DNA from: Brevibacillus aydinogluensis
GTDB taxonomy: Bacteria; Bacillota; Bacilli; Brevibacillales; Brevibacillaceae
Length of the DNA stretch: 64,000 nt
Assembly: GCF_031954365.1 (NCBI RefSeq)
Contig: NZ_JAUSVZ010000004.1
Reading direction: 5' to 3' (one strand)
Shown here: positions 40,649 through 49,743 of the stretch, in pieces
How the letters are laid out: every line of letters starts with the position of its first letter
Position numbering within the stretch: the first letter of the stretch is position 1
Notes under the pieces: model-generated
Told to the model about the DNA's origin: nothing
Seen by the model: the letters and a program-made list of their open reading frames with translations, nothing else
The model's database searches: none
Made by a program: the position numbers and the translations under genes

Positions 40649-41344
40649 ATGGACCCCCATATTTTGCAACTGCTGCAAGAAGGCGCGACATCCGTCTCCA
40701 ATCTGCTGCTGAAGATGTACAAGCGCATGTCTCTGTCCGACGAGGAGATGATGCTGATTATCCACCTGCTGTCGTTTCAACAGGAGGGGAAGCGGTTTCC
40801 CACCCTGCAGGAACTGGAAGAGCGCATGTCCCTCACGCCTGCGCGGCTGATCCAGACGCTGCAAAAGCTGTTGAAGGAAGAGTGGATCAGGATTGACGAA
40901 TACATTGACCAGCAAACGGGACTGCGCCACGAGCAGTACAATTTGACGCCGCTGTACCGCAAGTTGTACCAGAGCTGGCGTGAGCAGCTCACGGCTTCCC
41001 GCATCGTCGACTCGGTGGCAGAACCGTTTGCCGAGGCGGCCGCGGCGTCTTTCGAGGAGCCGACCGACCTGTACAGCCGGTTCGAACAGGCCTTCGGACG
41101 TCCCCTGTCTCCCTTTGAAATCGAGACGATCCACATGTGGGTTGAGCAGGATGGCCATGCGGAGGAATTGATCCTGACCGCCCTTCGGGAAGCAGCAGCC
41201 GTGGGCAAACTGCACATCCGCTACATCGATCGGATTCTCCTGGAGTGGCAAAAACAACAGATCACCAGCGTGGAGGAGGCGCGGCATTACAGTCTGCGTT
41301 TTCGGCGACAGGCCCCCTCGCGCGATTACCGGCAACCGCTGTGA
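40649..41344 (+). CDS. dnaD: DNA replication protein DnaD
   Basis: A 231-residue primosomal protein that acts with DnaA/PriA, DnaB and DnaI to load the replicative helicase. The N-terminal winged-helix DDBH1 domain covers about residues 10-115 (SLSDEEMMLIIHLLSF, LEERMSLTPARLIQTLQKL). The C-terminal DDBH2 domain covers about 135-200, starting around LYSRFEQAFGRPLSPFEIETI and containing the YIDRILLEW motif near 191. ATG 40649 follows TGAGGTGA and gives the normal length; the upstream frame would cross the asnS terminator. Its stop codon is inside the following terminator stem. Confidence 0.95.
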   Translation: MDPHILQLLQEGATSVSNLLLKMYKRMSLSDEEMMLIIHLLSFQQEGKRFPTLQELEERMSLTPARLIQTLQKLLKEEWIRIDEYIDQQTGLRHEQYNLTPLYRKLYQSWREQLTASRIVDSVAEPFAEAAAASFEEPTDLYSRFEQAFGRPLSPFEIETIHMWVEQDGHAEELILTALREAAAVGKLHIRYIDRILLEWQKQQITSVEEARHYSLRFRRQAPSRDYRQPL

Positions 41345-41369
41345 GCACGTAAGTCACAGCGGTTTTTTT
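41334..41369 (+). terminator. Terminator overlapping the dnaD stop codon
   Basis: AACCGCTGTGA (41334-41344) pairs with TCACAGCGGTT (41354-41364), followed by a run of T. Confidence 0.9.
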
Positions 41370-41546
41370 GTTGGGCACGTACCGGTGTGAATGGCTGCTG
41401 TCGTTTCGCGGCTGTACACGTACCCATTTCCGCGTCGTTTCATACCATATTACGAAATACGTGACGTGTGCCCGTGCGGCATCGGTTTGGACGGGTAACA
41501 TGGTGACCCGCTGCCGCCGGGGCACGCAGGTTGGAGGTATGTTGCC

Positions 41547-41906
41547 GTGGAGAAACGAAAACGAGGGGAACCGCCCCACTGGGTCATGCCGGGCGTCTTT
41601 TCCGGTCATGTCATCGTCGAGGAAGCCGTCGAACGGGTCACCTCCGTCAAACTGCCGGAGTTGCTTCCGTTTGAAGGGCAGGCGCCGAATGAGCAGGTCA
41701 AACAGCCCGAGGAATCGACGTGGAAGGAGCGGATCGAACAGCTCGAGGCGCAGGTAGCTGAGCTGAAGCAATCGCTCGCCGCCTGGGAGGAACGTTTCAA
41801 GGCGCTGGAAGCCGAACAGAAACGGGATTGTGAGTATCTGTACCAGGTCGTCCTCTCCTTGAAAAAAGAGTGGGAGAAAGAGCGAGATGAACATCGCGAT
41901 CATTAG
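41547..41906 (+). CDS. Small coiled-coil protein at the head of the glycosyltransferase cluster
   Basis: A 119-residue protein starting at GTG 41547 behind GGAGG. Residues 1-60 are mixed polar (PPHWVMPGVFSGHVIVEEAVE). Residues ~60-119 form a strongly predicted coiled coil rich in E, K, L and A (ERIEQLEAQVAELKQSLAAW and following heptads). There is no signal peptide. It overlaps the next glycosyltransferase gene by 20 bases, so co-translation is likely. It may be a spore-coat or scaffolding component that recruits the transferases; that is an inference from position only. Confidence 0.7.
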   Translation: MEKRKRGEPPHWVMPGVFSGHVIVEEAVERVTSVKLPELLPFEGQAPNEQVKQPEESTWKERIEQLEAQVAELKQSLAAWEERFKALEAEQKRDCEYLYQVVLSLKKEWEKERDEHRDH

Positions 41907-43080
41907 CCCCGGTCCGTTTTCCGTACCGCCAGTCAAGGGCAGCTCCGTAGAGCACGATATAGACGAAGTGAGCAAAGTGTTCGGGCCGCAGCATCAGGTG
42001 ACGATCTACACCCGCACGTGTCCCGACTACCCAGAGTCCACTCGGGAGAGACACCGGGAGTTCGTCCGCTTCGACTACAGCGGCCCTGGCCCATACCTGC
42101 GCAGCGTGATCCGCGATCTGCGCAAGCGGCAGCCGGATGTGATTCTGGTGGAAAACCGGCCGCATTATGTACCGGCGCTGCGGCGCCATTTTCCCCGTGT
42201 GCCGATCGTTGTGAACATGCACTCCCACGTCTACGCGTCCCCGCCGCTGATCAGCGCAGAACAAATGCGGCGGGTAGGCCGGCTGGCAGACGGCATACTC
42301 ACGAACAGCGAGTATTTGCGCAGCCATTTTATTGAGAAACTCCGGCTGCCCGCGGCCAAGGTGCACGCTGTACACCTCGGGGTGGACGTCACCCCCTATC
42401 AGGCAGCCCGAAAAAGCCGCGCGGTGAAGAAACTGCGTCGGCAGTTGGGGCTGAAGTCGCATCATCGGGTGTTGGTCTACGCGGGTCGGCTGATTCGCGA
42501 AAAAGGGGTGCACGTATTACTCAGAGCGTTTCGGCACGTGCTCGAAAGGGACCCCAAAGCCCGGTTGGTCATCGTCGGAGGGACGGGATACGGCAGCAAC
42601 CGCGAAAATGCCTACGTGCGCCGTCTGAAAGAACTGGCGGCTCCGCTGGGCGACGCAGTGATCTTCGTCAACTTCGTACCCAGCGCGCAGATGCCGCTGT
42701 ACTACCAGATTGGCGATGTGGTGGCGACACCGTCGGTATGGCAAGAGCCATTTTGCCGCGTCAATCTGGAAGCGATGGCGTCCGGCAAGCCAGTCATCAC
42801 CACGCCGCGGGGGGGCATCGCGGAAGTGGTCAACCACCTGGGCAGCGGGTTCCTCATCCCGCCCGAGGAGTGGTCACAGGAACTTCCTTCCGTCTGGGAG
42901 TCGCTGTGGAGGATTCCCCGTTTCCGTTCTGACATGGGGAGGCGGGCGCTGATGCGAGCCAGGCAATTTTCCTGGCACACGACCGCCCAGGAGTATCTGC
43001 GTGTTTTCGAGGAAGTCATCGCCAAACGAACAGGGCGAAAGCAGGCACAGAGCAGGCAGCCGCTGCGCAGCATCGGCTGA
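41887..43080 (+). CDS. Glycosyltransferase family 4 (CotSA-like)
   Basis: A 397-residue GT-B fold transferase. The N-terminal domain begins MNIAIISPGPFSVPPVKGSSVEH, like the Gly-rich acceptor loop of GT4 enzymes. The donor domain includes VYAGRLIREKGVHVLLRAF near 198-216 and the PSVWQEPFCRVNLEAMASG segment near 282-300, with the EX7E-type glutamates. It is cytoplasmic and probably retaining; the sugar and acceptor are unknown. Its resemblance to CotSA, a spore-coat glycosyltransferase, together with its neighbours suggests spore-surface glycan synthesis. The start overlaps the coiled-coil gene and has GAGAAAGAG upstream. Confidence 0.88.
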   Translation: MNIAIISPGPFSVPPVKGSSVEHDIDEVSKVFGPQHQVTIYTRTCPDYPESTRERHREFVRFDYSGPGPYLRSVIRDLRKRQPDVILVENRPHYVPALRRHFPRVPIVVNMHSHVYASPPLISAEQMRRVGRLADGILTNSEYLRSHFIEKLRLPAAKVHAVHLGVDVTPYQAARKSRAVKKLRRQLGLKSHHRVLVYAGRLIREKGVHVLLRAFRHVLERDPKARLVIVGGTGYGSNRENAYVRRLKELAAPLGDAVIFVNFVPSAQMPLYYQIGDVVATPSVWQEPFCRVNLEAMASGKPVITTPRGGIAEVVNHLGSGFLIPPEEWSQELPSVWESLWRIPRFRSDMGRRALMRARQFSWHTTAQEYLRVFEEVIAKRTGRKQAQSRQPLRSIG

Positions 43081-43203
43081 ACGGATGACCGGTTGGAGTG
43101 GATGGTCGCCCGTTCTTTTGCGGTTGAGGACGTAAGCCCTGCTCGGAAGGGAAAAGCCGCATACCTTATAAGTATCGCAGAGCACAACTGGGGAGTGATT
43201 GTC

Positions 43204-44250
43204 GTGAAAGGGTTAATCTTGTGTGCTGGACGCGGCACCCGCCTGCATCCCTTTTCCTATTCCCAACCCAAAACCCTTCTCCCTGTGGCCAATCACCCGG
43301 TATTGCATTACTGCATACTCAAACTGCGTGAAGTGGGTGTGCGTGATATCGGAATTGTCATACAACCGTCCCAAAAGGAAATTCCACAATATGTTGGTGA
43401 TGGTAGTCAATTTGGGGCTACCATTACCTTTCTTGAACAACAAAAACCATTGGGAATTGCCCATGCCGTGCAGCTGGCGCAGCCGTTCCTGCGTGACGAA
43501 CCGTTTATCCTGCTGTTGGGCGATAATCTGCTGATGGATTCCTTGCACGAGCTGACGAAGACCTTTACCCGCACCGGGGCGGACGGTGTCGTGATGCTGA
43601 GTAAGGTGGACCGACCGCAGGATTACGGGATCGCGGAAATCCAGGATGAGCGTCTGGTCTCCGTAGAGGAAAAGCCGCAGCGTCCCAAAAGCAATCTCGC
43701 AGTGATCGGCGCCTACCTGTTTACCCGCCCGATTTTTGCAGCAATTGCCACCCTGCGTCCGTCCAAACGCGGTGAGTACGAAATCACAGACGCGATCCAG
43801 TCGATGATCGACAGCGGCTATCACATTGCCCATACCGTTACCCACCGACAATATACGGATGTGGGAACGATTGAACGCTGGCTCGAGGCCAACCGCTGGA
43901 TGCTGACACAGGAGCTCGGCGTCCGGCACGAAATCGGCAGCGACAGCATTGTGGAAAACTGCACCATCATCGGTCCGGTGTTGATCGGGAAGCGCTGCCG
44001 GATCGAAAACTGTCGGCTGGGTCCCTATGTGGCGATACAGGACGGCGTTCAGTTGAAAAACTGCAAGCACATTGAAAACAGCATTCTGCTCGAAAACAGC
44101 TCCCTCAATGACGTGGAATGGCCGGTGACCAACAGCGTGTTTGGCCGTTCATCCCATCTCGCCGGCAGCGGAGCGGACAGCAGTGGGGTGTTTATCCTCA
44201 GTGACAAATCCTCCATCCGCATGCCCAGGGCGAAGGGGAGTCCGCCATGA
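43204..44250 (+). CDS. Glucose-1-phosphate thymidylyltransferase-like nucleotidyltransferase
   Basis: A 348-residue nucleotidyltransferase of the long RfbA/StrD type, which activates a sugar-1-phosphate to an NDP-sugar. The N-terminal signature is LILCAGRGTRLHPFSYSQPK (residues 4-23), and LLLGDNLLMDS lies near 103. The C-terminal part (about 245-325) is a left-handed beta-helix with hexapeptide-like pattern (GSDSIVENCTIIGPVLIGKRC). GTG 43204 follows GGGGAGTGA; the longer frame from 43093 is not supported. The first ~250 bases look less GC-rich than the neighbours. It probably makes dTDP-glucose or a related donor for the cluster. It overlaps the next gene by four bases. Confidence 0.88.
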   Translation: MKGLILCAGRGTRLHPFSYSQPKTLLPVANHPVLHYCILKLREVGVRDIGIVIQPSQKEIPQYVGDGSQFGATITFLEQQKPLGIAHAVQLAQPFLRDEPFILLLGDNLLMDSLHELTKTFTRTGADGVVMLSKVDRPQDYGIAEIQDERLVSVEEKPQRPKSNLAVIGAYLFTRPIFAAIATLRPSKRGEYEITDAIQSMIDSGYHIAHTVTHRQYTDVGTIERWLEANRWMLTQELGVRHEIGSDSIVENCTIIGPVLIGKRCRIENCRLGPYVAIQDGVQLKNCKHIENSILLENSSLNDVEWPVTNSVFGRSSHLAGSGADSSGVFILSDKSSIRMPRAKGSPP

Positions 44251-45068
44251 CGACAATGCCGCCCAAGCCCACTACGTTCACTGTCGTCATTCCCACGTAC
44301 AACCGGGAAGCGTTTATCGACAAGGCGATCCGCAGTGTGCTCAAGCAGACGTGTACGGACTGGAAACTGCTGATCATGGACGATGCGTCTACAGACCAGA
44401 CGTACGAGAAGGTCGCCCCCTATCTCACAGATCCTCGCATCCAGTATTTCCGGATGGAGGAGAACTCCGGCATTTCCAAGGTGATGAACCAAGCGCTGGC
44501 GATGGTGGATACGCCGTTTTTGGTCCAGTTGGATTCGGATGACTGGCTGCCGCGTGAGGCACTCTCCATCCTGAAGCGATACATCCGCAAAGACAAGAAG
44601 AACACGGCGCTGTTCTATGGAAACGTGAAAATCTGGCGTGTCAAGCGCGAGCGCTGCTGCGATCCGTTTATCATCACCCACAAGCAATTTCACAACAAAT
44701 ACGACTTTTTGCAGTACAACCGCTGGATGGTGGCGCCGCGGTGCTATCGGGTAGAGGCGTTGCGGGAGGTAGGAGGATGGGATACCTCTGATCCGTATGA
44801 GGGACGGATCATGGAAGACCGGCGAATGATTCTCCGGCTGATCGAACGGTATCCCGTAAAGTGGATCAACCGCATGCTGTACAACAGGACCAAGCACCGG
44901 GGTCAGCTTACCGACAAGGAGATGAAATCGAAACGGAACCGGCTTCGCAGAGAGACCTTTCAGTACTATCTCACGCGCTGGGGGGGCAAGTACAAACCCG
45001 TCTACGGCTATAAAGGCGGGTATCTCATCATCAAGGAGCTGAAGCGAGTGAGGCGGTCACACAGATGA
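44247..45068 (+). CDS. Glycosyltransferase family 2
   Basis: A 273-residue GT-A fold transferase beginning with TFTVVIPTYNREAFIDKAI (residues 11-29), the nucleotide-binding LLIMDDASTDQT near 40 and the metal-binding DSDDW near 93. The C-terminal half (RCYRVEALREVGGWDTSDPY, MEDRRMILRLIE) holds the catalytic acidic residues. It resembles the SpsA/CgeD-like transferases of spore coat polysaccharide. It overlaps the nucleotidyltransferase gene by four bases. The basic C-terminus (RNRLRRET..., KRVRRSHR) may help membrane or coat association. Confidence 0.88.
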   Translation: MTTMPPKPTTFTVVIPTYNREAFIDKAIRSVLKQTCTDWKLLIMDDASTDQTYEKVAPYLTDPRIQYFRMEENSGISKVMNQALAMVDTPFLVQLDSDDWLPREALSILKRYIRKDKKNTALFYGNVKIWRVKRERCCDPFIITHKQFHNKYDFLQYNRWMVAPRCYRVEALREVGGWDTSDPYEGRIMEDRRMILRLIERYPVKWINRMLYNRTKHRGQLTDKEMKSKRNRLRRETFQYYLTRWGGKYKPVYGYKGGYLIIKELKRVRRSHR

Positions 45069-45188
45069 GGACCGTGCCGGCCATGTGTTGGCAGTGGGAG
45101 CGGTTCTTCGTCTGTCCGCCACAAACTGCAGCGCAAGCACATGCGCACCGTTCAAAACGGCTCACAGATGTAATCGGGAGGCCATCGC

Positions 45189-46265
45189 ATGCATCGGGTT
45201 CTTGTTTACCGGCGCAAATTCCTGCCGAAAAGCGAAACCTTCATCTACGAACAACTGCTTGGCCACCAGCGTGTGCAGCCGGTCGTGCTCACGCGGCGGC
45301 AGTGCAACCGCAAGGATTTTCCCTATTGGCCCGTGTACGTGCGCAGGCGGTTTAAGGGTCTTGCCGGCTGGCTGAAAAAACAGAAGTTTGCCTGCCTGCA
45401 CGCCCGGTTTGGCACGGCCGGAGTGGAGCTGCTGCCGCATGCGCGAAAGGCGAAACTGCCGCTGATCACCTCCTTTCACGGATTTGACGTGACCAAACGC
45501 GTGCAGCAGGACAGCCGCTACCGCCGCGCGCTGAAGCGGCTGTTTCGTCACGGAAAGGCGTTTACGGTCGTCAGCAAGCACATGAAGCGGCAGCTGATCC
45601 GACTCGGCTGTCCGCAAAAAAAAATCACCGTGATCCGCTCGGGGATTGATCTGGGCAAATTTCCCCTGCAGCCTCCGCAGCCGGTCGTCGACGGGGCGTT
45701 TCGCCTGCTGAGCGTCGGCCGTTTGACCGAAAAGAAGGGGATGGACACACTGATCAAGGCGTTTGCCCGCATTCGCCGCAAGTATCCCCGTGCGACGCTG
45801 ACGATTGTCGGGGACGGGGAAGAGAAGCAGAAACTGCGCCGCCTGATCAAACGCCACCGCCTGCAGCATGCTGTTACGCTGCGCGGCGCCCAGCCCCATC
45901 ACGAGGTTGGGCGTGAACTGGCGAACTGCCATGTGTTCGTCCTCGCCTGCAAAACGGCGAAAAACGGCAATCAGGAAGGCATCCCCAACGTCCTGATGGA
46001 AGCCATGGCGGTCGGCAGACCAGTCATCTCTACCTATCACGCAGGTATTCCCGAACTGGTGAAACACGGCAAGACGGGATACCTCGTGCCGGAGCGGTCC
46101 GTCGCCAAGCTGGCCAAGATGATCAAACGCGTGCTGAAGGAGCAGGACCGATGGCCGGACGTGGTGATCCGGGCGAGAGAACAGGTGGAGCGCCGCCACG
46201 ATATAGAGAAACAGCGCGCAAAACTGGAAGACTTGTATCTTCGCGTACTGAAAAAGCAGCGATGA
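45189..46265 (+). CDS. Glycosyltransferase family 4
   Basis: A 358-residue GT-B transferase. The N-terminus is MHRVLVYRRKFLPKSETFIYE, typical of colanic-acid-type GT4 enzymes. The acceptor side includes LHARFGTAGVELL and LITSFHGFDVTKR. The donor domain includes LLSVGRLTEKKGMDTLIKAF near 176-195 and QEGIPNVLMEAMAVGRPVI near 264-282 with both glutamates. The protein is very basic. ATG 45189 follows TCGGGAGG. The 120-base gap before it shows no promoter or terminator that I could identify. UDP-glucose dehydrogenase follows nine bases later. Confidence 0.88.
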   Translation: MHRVLVYRRKFLPKSETFIYEQLLGHQRVQPVVLTRRQCNRKDFPYWPVYVRRRFKGLAGWLKKQKFACLHARFGTAGVELLPHARKAKLPLITSFHGFDVTKRVQQDSRYRRALKRLFRHGKAFTVVSKHMKRQLIRLGCPQKKITVIRSGIDLGKFPLQPPQPVVDGAFRLLSVGRLTEKKGMDTLIKAFARIRRKYPRATLTIVGDGEEKQKLRRLIKRHRLQHAVTLRGAQPHHEVGRELANCHVFVLACKTAKNGNQEGIPNVLMEAMAVGRPVISTYHAGIPELVKHGKTGYLVPERSVAKLAKMIKRVLKEQDRWPDVVIRAREQVERRHDIEKQRAKLEDLYLRVLKKQR

Positions 46266-46274
46266 GGTGAAAGC

Positions 46275-47564
46275 ATGGAGGTAGCCGTAGTAGGTACGGG
46301 ATACGTGGGTCTGACGACGGCGGTGTCCTTTGCCTTGCACGGACATCGGGTGACGGGGGTGGATGTCGACGCGGCGAAAATCAACCGCTTGAAACAAAAA
46401 ATCTGCCCCATCTACGAACCTGGTCTGGAGGAAGCGTTGGCCCGGGCGATCGACAGCGGCGCACTTCGCTTTGCCGCCAGTCTAAAGGAGGGCGCACGCG
46501 ATGCGGATGTGTTGTTCATCTGCGTCGGCACGCCGGAAGCAGCCGACGGTTCAGCCGATCTGTCCTATCTGTTTGCCGCCGTGGATGATATTCGCGCCCT
46601 GCAGGCGGATGTGCCGAAGCAGCGCACCGTGGTGATCAAAAGCACGGTTCCTGTCGGCACGGCCGATCGCGTGGCCGCCCTGCTTGCCGCCTGCGGGGGG
46701 ATACACGTGGCGTCCAACCCGGAGTTTTTACGGGAAGGAAGCGCCTTACAGGATGCGCTTTCGCCGTCCCGCATCGTGATCGGGGCCGACGCGGATGAGG
46801 CGTTTGCCGTCCTCAAGCGGTTGTACGAAGGGGTAAAGGCACCGCGCGTGTTCACGACGCGAGCCGATGCGGAGCTGATCAAATACGCGTCCAACGCGTT
46901 TTTAGCCACGAAGATTTCGTTTATGAACGAGCTGGCCCGGCTGTGCGCGGTTCTGGGCACGGACGTGCAGACCGTAGCCCGCGGGATGGGGCTGGACAGC
47001 CGGATCGGGCCGGAGTTTTTGCAGGCGGGGCTGGGCTTCGGCGGGTCGTGTTTTCCCAAGGACACGATCGCCCTGCTGCAGCTGGCCAAACAGCACGGTG
47101 TCTCTCTCTCCATCCTGGAAAAGGTGCGGGATTTGAATGCGACGCAGCCGGACTGGTTTATCGCTCGGCTGCGCGATCGGCTGGGGACGCTGCACGGCAA
47201 GCGGATTGCCGTGCTGGGCCTGGCGTTCAAACCGAATACGGACGACATCCGGGAAGCTCCGTCCCTAAAAGTGCTGAATGTTTTGCTCCGTGAAGGGGCA
47301 GCGGTGTCGGCGTACGATCCGGTGGCGTCTCCGGCAGTCGCCCGGCTGTTCCCTCAGGTGACGTACGCGTCCGATCCGTATGCAGCGCTCCAGGCTGCGG
47401 ATGCCGCCGTGCTGGTGACAGAGTGGAAACAGTGTGTAGACCTTGACTGGCAGCAGGTGAAGGCGGTGATGAACGCTCCCGTGCTGTTTGACGGGCGCAA
47501 CGCCTGGCCGGCCGATGCGCTGTCGAAAGCCGGTTTCGTCTATGTCGGCGTGGGCAGAAGCTGA
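46275..47564 (+). CDS. UDP-glucose 6-dehydrogenase
   Basis: A 429-residue enzyme oxidising UDP-glucose to UDP-glucuronate with two NAD+. The N-terminal Rossmann motif is VVGTGYVGLTTAVSFA (residues 5-20) and the STVPVGTA loop is near 123. The catalytic cysteine C259 is in GGSCFPKD, and the second NAD-type domain ends VLVTEWKQ near 378. B. subtilis relatives are tuaD, ugd and ytcA; the surrounding transferases favour a ytcA-like, spore-related role, but this is not certain. ATG 46275 follows GATGAGGTG. It closes the cluster, with the stop inside a strong terminator. Confidence 0.94.
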   Translation: MEVAVVGTGYVGLTTAVSFALHGHRVTGVDVDAAKINRLKQKICPIYEPGLEEALARAIDSGALRFAASLKEGARDADVLFICVGTPEAADGSADLSYLFAAVDDIRALQADVPKQRTVVIKSTVPVGTADRVAALLAACGGIHVASNPEFLREGSALQDALSPSRIVIGADADEAFAVLKRLYEGVKAPRVFTTRADAELIKYASNAFLATKISFMNELARLCAVLGTDVQTVARGMGLDSRIGPEFLQAGLGFGGSCFPKDTIALLQLAKQHGVSLSILEKVRDLNATQPDWFIARLRDRLGTLHGKRIAVLGLAFKPNTDDIREAPSLKVLNVLLREGAAVSAYDPVASPAVARLFPQVTYASDPYAALQAADAAVLVTEWKQCVDLDWQQVKAVMNAPVLFDGRNAWPADALSKAGFVYVGVGRS

Positions 47565-47592
47565 CTTTTCCGTCGAGAAAAGTCAGCTTTTT
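47558..47592 (+). terminator. Terminator of the glycosyltransferase cluster
   Basis: A 13-bp perfect stem AAGCTGACTTTTC/GAAAAGTCAGCTT with a 6-nt loop and T tract; the UDP-glucose dehydrogenase stop codon is in the stem. Confidence 0.92.
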
Positions 47593-47686
47593 GCGTACGG
47601 AGCTATTTGAACCGAATGGTAGAATGCGCTACCATACACTTATGGAAGGGTTCCCCAAGGAGAGAAAATACAAGGGAGTGATCGCG

Positions 47687-49498
47687 GTGAACAATAGCAA
47701 AACCCTGCCGAAGCGAAGCGAGATTCCGGCTGAGTACAAGTGGCGGCTGGAAGACATCTACAAAAGCGACGCTGACTGGGAGAACGACGTCCGCAAAGTA
47801 AAGGAGTTGGCTGAGCAGATCGCAGCCAAGAAAGGCACGCTGTCGCAGGGCGGCCAACAACTGCTGGACGTTCTGAAACTGCAGGACGAACTGCTGATGA
47901 CGCTCGACCAGGTTTACGTGTACGCCCGCATGCGGCGTGACGAAGACAACACCAACAGCACCTACCAGGCATTGACCGACCGGGCGACCGCCCTCAGCAC
48001 GCAGGTATACGGAGCGATTTCGTACATACAACCGGAGATTCTGGCGATCCCGACCGAGCAGTTGGAAGCGTGGATCAATCAGGTGCCGGGACTGGATCAT
48101 TACCGCATCCTGCTGGACGAAATCACCCGCTTCAAGCCGCATACGCTGTCGGCCGAGGAGGAGGCGATCCTGGCCAATGTCAGCGAGATTGCTTCGGCGC
48201 CGTCCAAAATCTACGGGATGCTGAACAACGCCGACATCAAATTCCCGATGATCACCGATGAAAACGGCGAAGAAGTGGAACTGACCAAAGGGCGTTACGT
48301 CCAGTTCATGGAGTGCAAGGACCGCCGTGTGCGCAAGGAAGCGTTCGAGGCGCTGTACGCCACGTACGACAAGCACCGCAACACGATTGCCGCCTCGCTC
48401 ACATCTGCGGTCAAGGCAGACGTGTTCTACGCCCGCACCCGCAAATACCCGTCCGCCCTGTACGCCGCCCTATTTGCGGACAACGTCGACATTTCGGTGT
48501 ACGACAACCTGATCGCCACCATCCGTGAGCACCTGCCGCTGATGCACCGCTACATCGCGCTGCGCAAAAAGATGCTGGGTGTGGACGAACTGCACATGTA
48601 CGATCTCTACGTGCCGATCGTGCCGGAAGTGGAGATGAAGATTCCCTACCAGCAGGCAGTGGAGACGATCAAGGAAGCGCTGCGGCCGCTGGGAGAGGAC
48701 TACGGCCGCGTCCTCGCCGAAGGATTTGCCGGCGGCTGGATCGATGTATACGAAAACCAGGGCAAAACCAGCGGCGCGTATTCCTGGGGAGCGTACACGA
48801 CACATCCGTATGTGCTGATGAACTACCAGGACAACGTCAACAACATGTTTACCCTGGCGCACGAGATGGGGCACGCCCTGCACAGCTACTACTCCAATCA
48901 GACGCAGCCGTACACCTACGCCGACTACAAGATCTTCGTCGCCGAGGTGGCCTCTACGCTGAACGAGGCGCTGCTGATGCACCACCTGTTGCAGACGACC
49001 ACGGACAAAAAACAGCGGATGTACCTGATCAACTACTATCTGGAGCAGTTCCGCACCACTGTCTTCCGCCAGACCATGTTTGCCGAGTTTGAGAAAACCG
49101 TGCACGCCAAGGCGGAACAGGATGAACCGCTCACGGCCGACAGCCTGAGCGAAATCTACCGCGAGCTGAATGTGGCCTACCACGGGCCGGAGATGGTCGT
49201 GGACAGCCAGATTGATCTGGAGTGGGCGCGCGTTCCCCACTTCTATCGCAACTTCTACGTCTACAAATACGCCACAGGGTTCTCTGCGGCCACATCGCTG
49301 GCCAAACAAATTCTCGAAGAAGGACAGCCGGCGGTGGAGCGGTACCTGCAGTTCTTGAAGAGCGGCAGCTCCGACTACCCGCTCAATCTGCTGAAAAAAG
49401 CGGGCGTCGACATGACCTCGCCGCAGCCGATCCGCGAGGCGCTGAGCGTCTTTGCCGAGATGCTCACGGAGATGGAACAATTGGCGGGAGCAAACTAA
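47687..49498 (+). CDS. pepF: Oligoendopeptidase F
   Basis: A 603-residue cytoplasmic zinc peptidase of family M3 that cleaves medium-sized peptides. The zinc motif H392-E-M-G-H396 is in FTLAHEMGHALHSYYS, with the third ligand expected in the EVASTLNEALL helix near 422. An N-terminal helical lid domain (about 20-200) and the FSAATSLAKQILEEG region near 540 are typical. GTG 47687 follows AAGGGAGTG; the frame is open to 47591, which overlaps the preceding terminator, so the longer form is unlikely. It is a stand-alone unit between two terminators. Confidence 0.94.
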   Translation: MNNSKTLPKRSEIPAEYKWRLEDIYKSDADWENDVRKVKELAEQIAAKKGTLSQGGQQLLDVLKLQDELLMTLDQVYVYARMRRDEDNTNSTYQALTDRATALSTQVYGAISYIQPEILAIPTEQLEAWINQVPGLDHYRILLDEITRFKPHTLSAEEEAILANVSEIASAPSKIYGMLNNADIKFPMITDENGEEVELTKGRYVQFMECKDRRVRKEAFEALYATYDKHRNTIAASLTSAVKADVFYARTRKYPSALYAALFADNVDISVYDNLIATIREHLPLMHRYIALRKKMLGVDELHMYDLYVPIVPEVEMKIPYQQAVETIKEALRPLGEDYGRVLAEGFAGGWIDVYENQGKTSGAYSWGAYTTHPYVLMNYQDNVNNMFTLAHEMGHALHSYYSNQTQPYTYADYKIFVAEVASTLNEALLMHHLLQTTTDKKQRMYLINYYLEQFRTTVFRQTMFAEFEKTVHAKAEQDEPLTADSLSEIYRELNVAYHGPEMVVDSQIDLEWARVPHFYRNFYVYKYATGFSAATSLAKQILEEGQPAVERYLQFLKSGSSDYPLNLLKKAGVDMTSPQPIREALSVFAEMLTEMEQLAGAN

Positions 49499-49508
49499 AC
49501 GAATGTGC

Positions 49509-49538
49509 AAAACCGGGACAGCGTGTCCCGGTTTTTTT
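49509..49538 (+). terminator. Intrinsic terminator of pepF
   Basis: A 12-bp stem AAAACCGGGACA/TGTCCCGGTTTT with a 3-nt loop and T tract. Confidence 0.92.
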
Positions 49539-49698
49539 GCTGCAGCGCGAATTTGTTCCAACTTTTTTTAATAATGATGTAATCATTTTCCATCCGCGAC
49601 GTATTACCCTTCTGGGGACATTGTCGGGGTTGGCTCCGTCTTGAGGAGGAGAAAAAGTTCCACCTGTTGACGGTTTCGAATAATATGGGGCCCCTGGC

Positions 49699-49722
49699 AC
49701 AATGTTCCTTGGAAATGATTGT
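49699..49722. promoter_or_regulatory. Dyad upstream of the RND efflux genes, possible operator
   Basis: ACAAT (49699-49703) and ATTGT (49718-49722) flank TTCCTTGGAA (49705-49714); the inner palindrome is one base off the outer centre. It lies 22 bases before the adaptor gene start. No regulator gene is adjacent. Confidence 0.35.
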
Positions 49723-49743
49723 AACAGACTTGGGGGAATTATT

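Noticed and set aside
45065..45375. 96-codon frames before the second GT4 gene
   Set aside because: They overlap the GT4 start in other frames, with no domain and no separate start signals.
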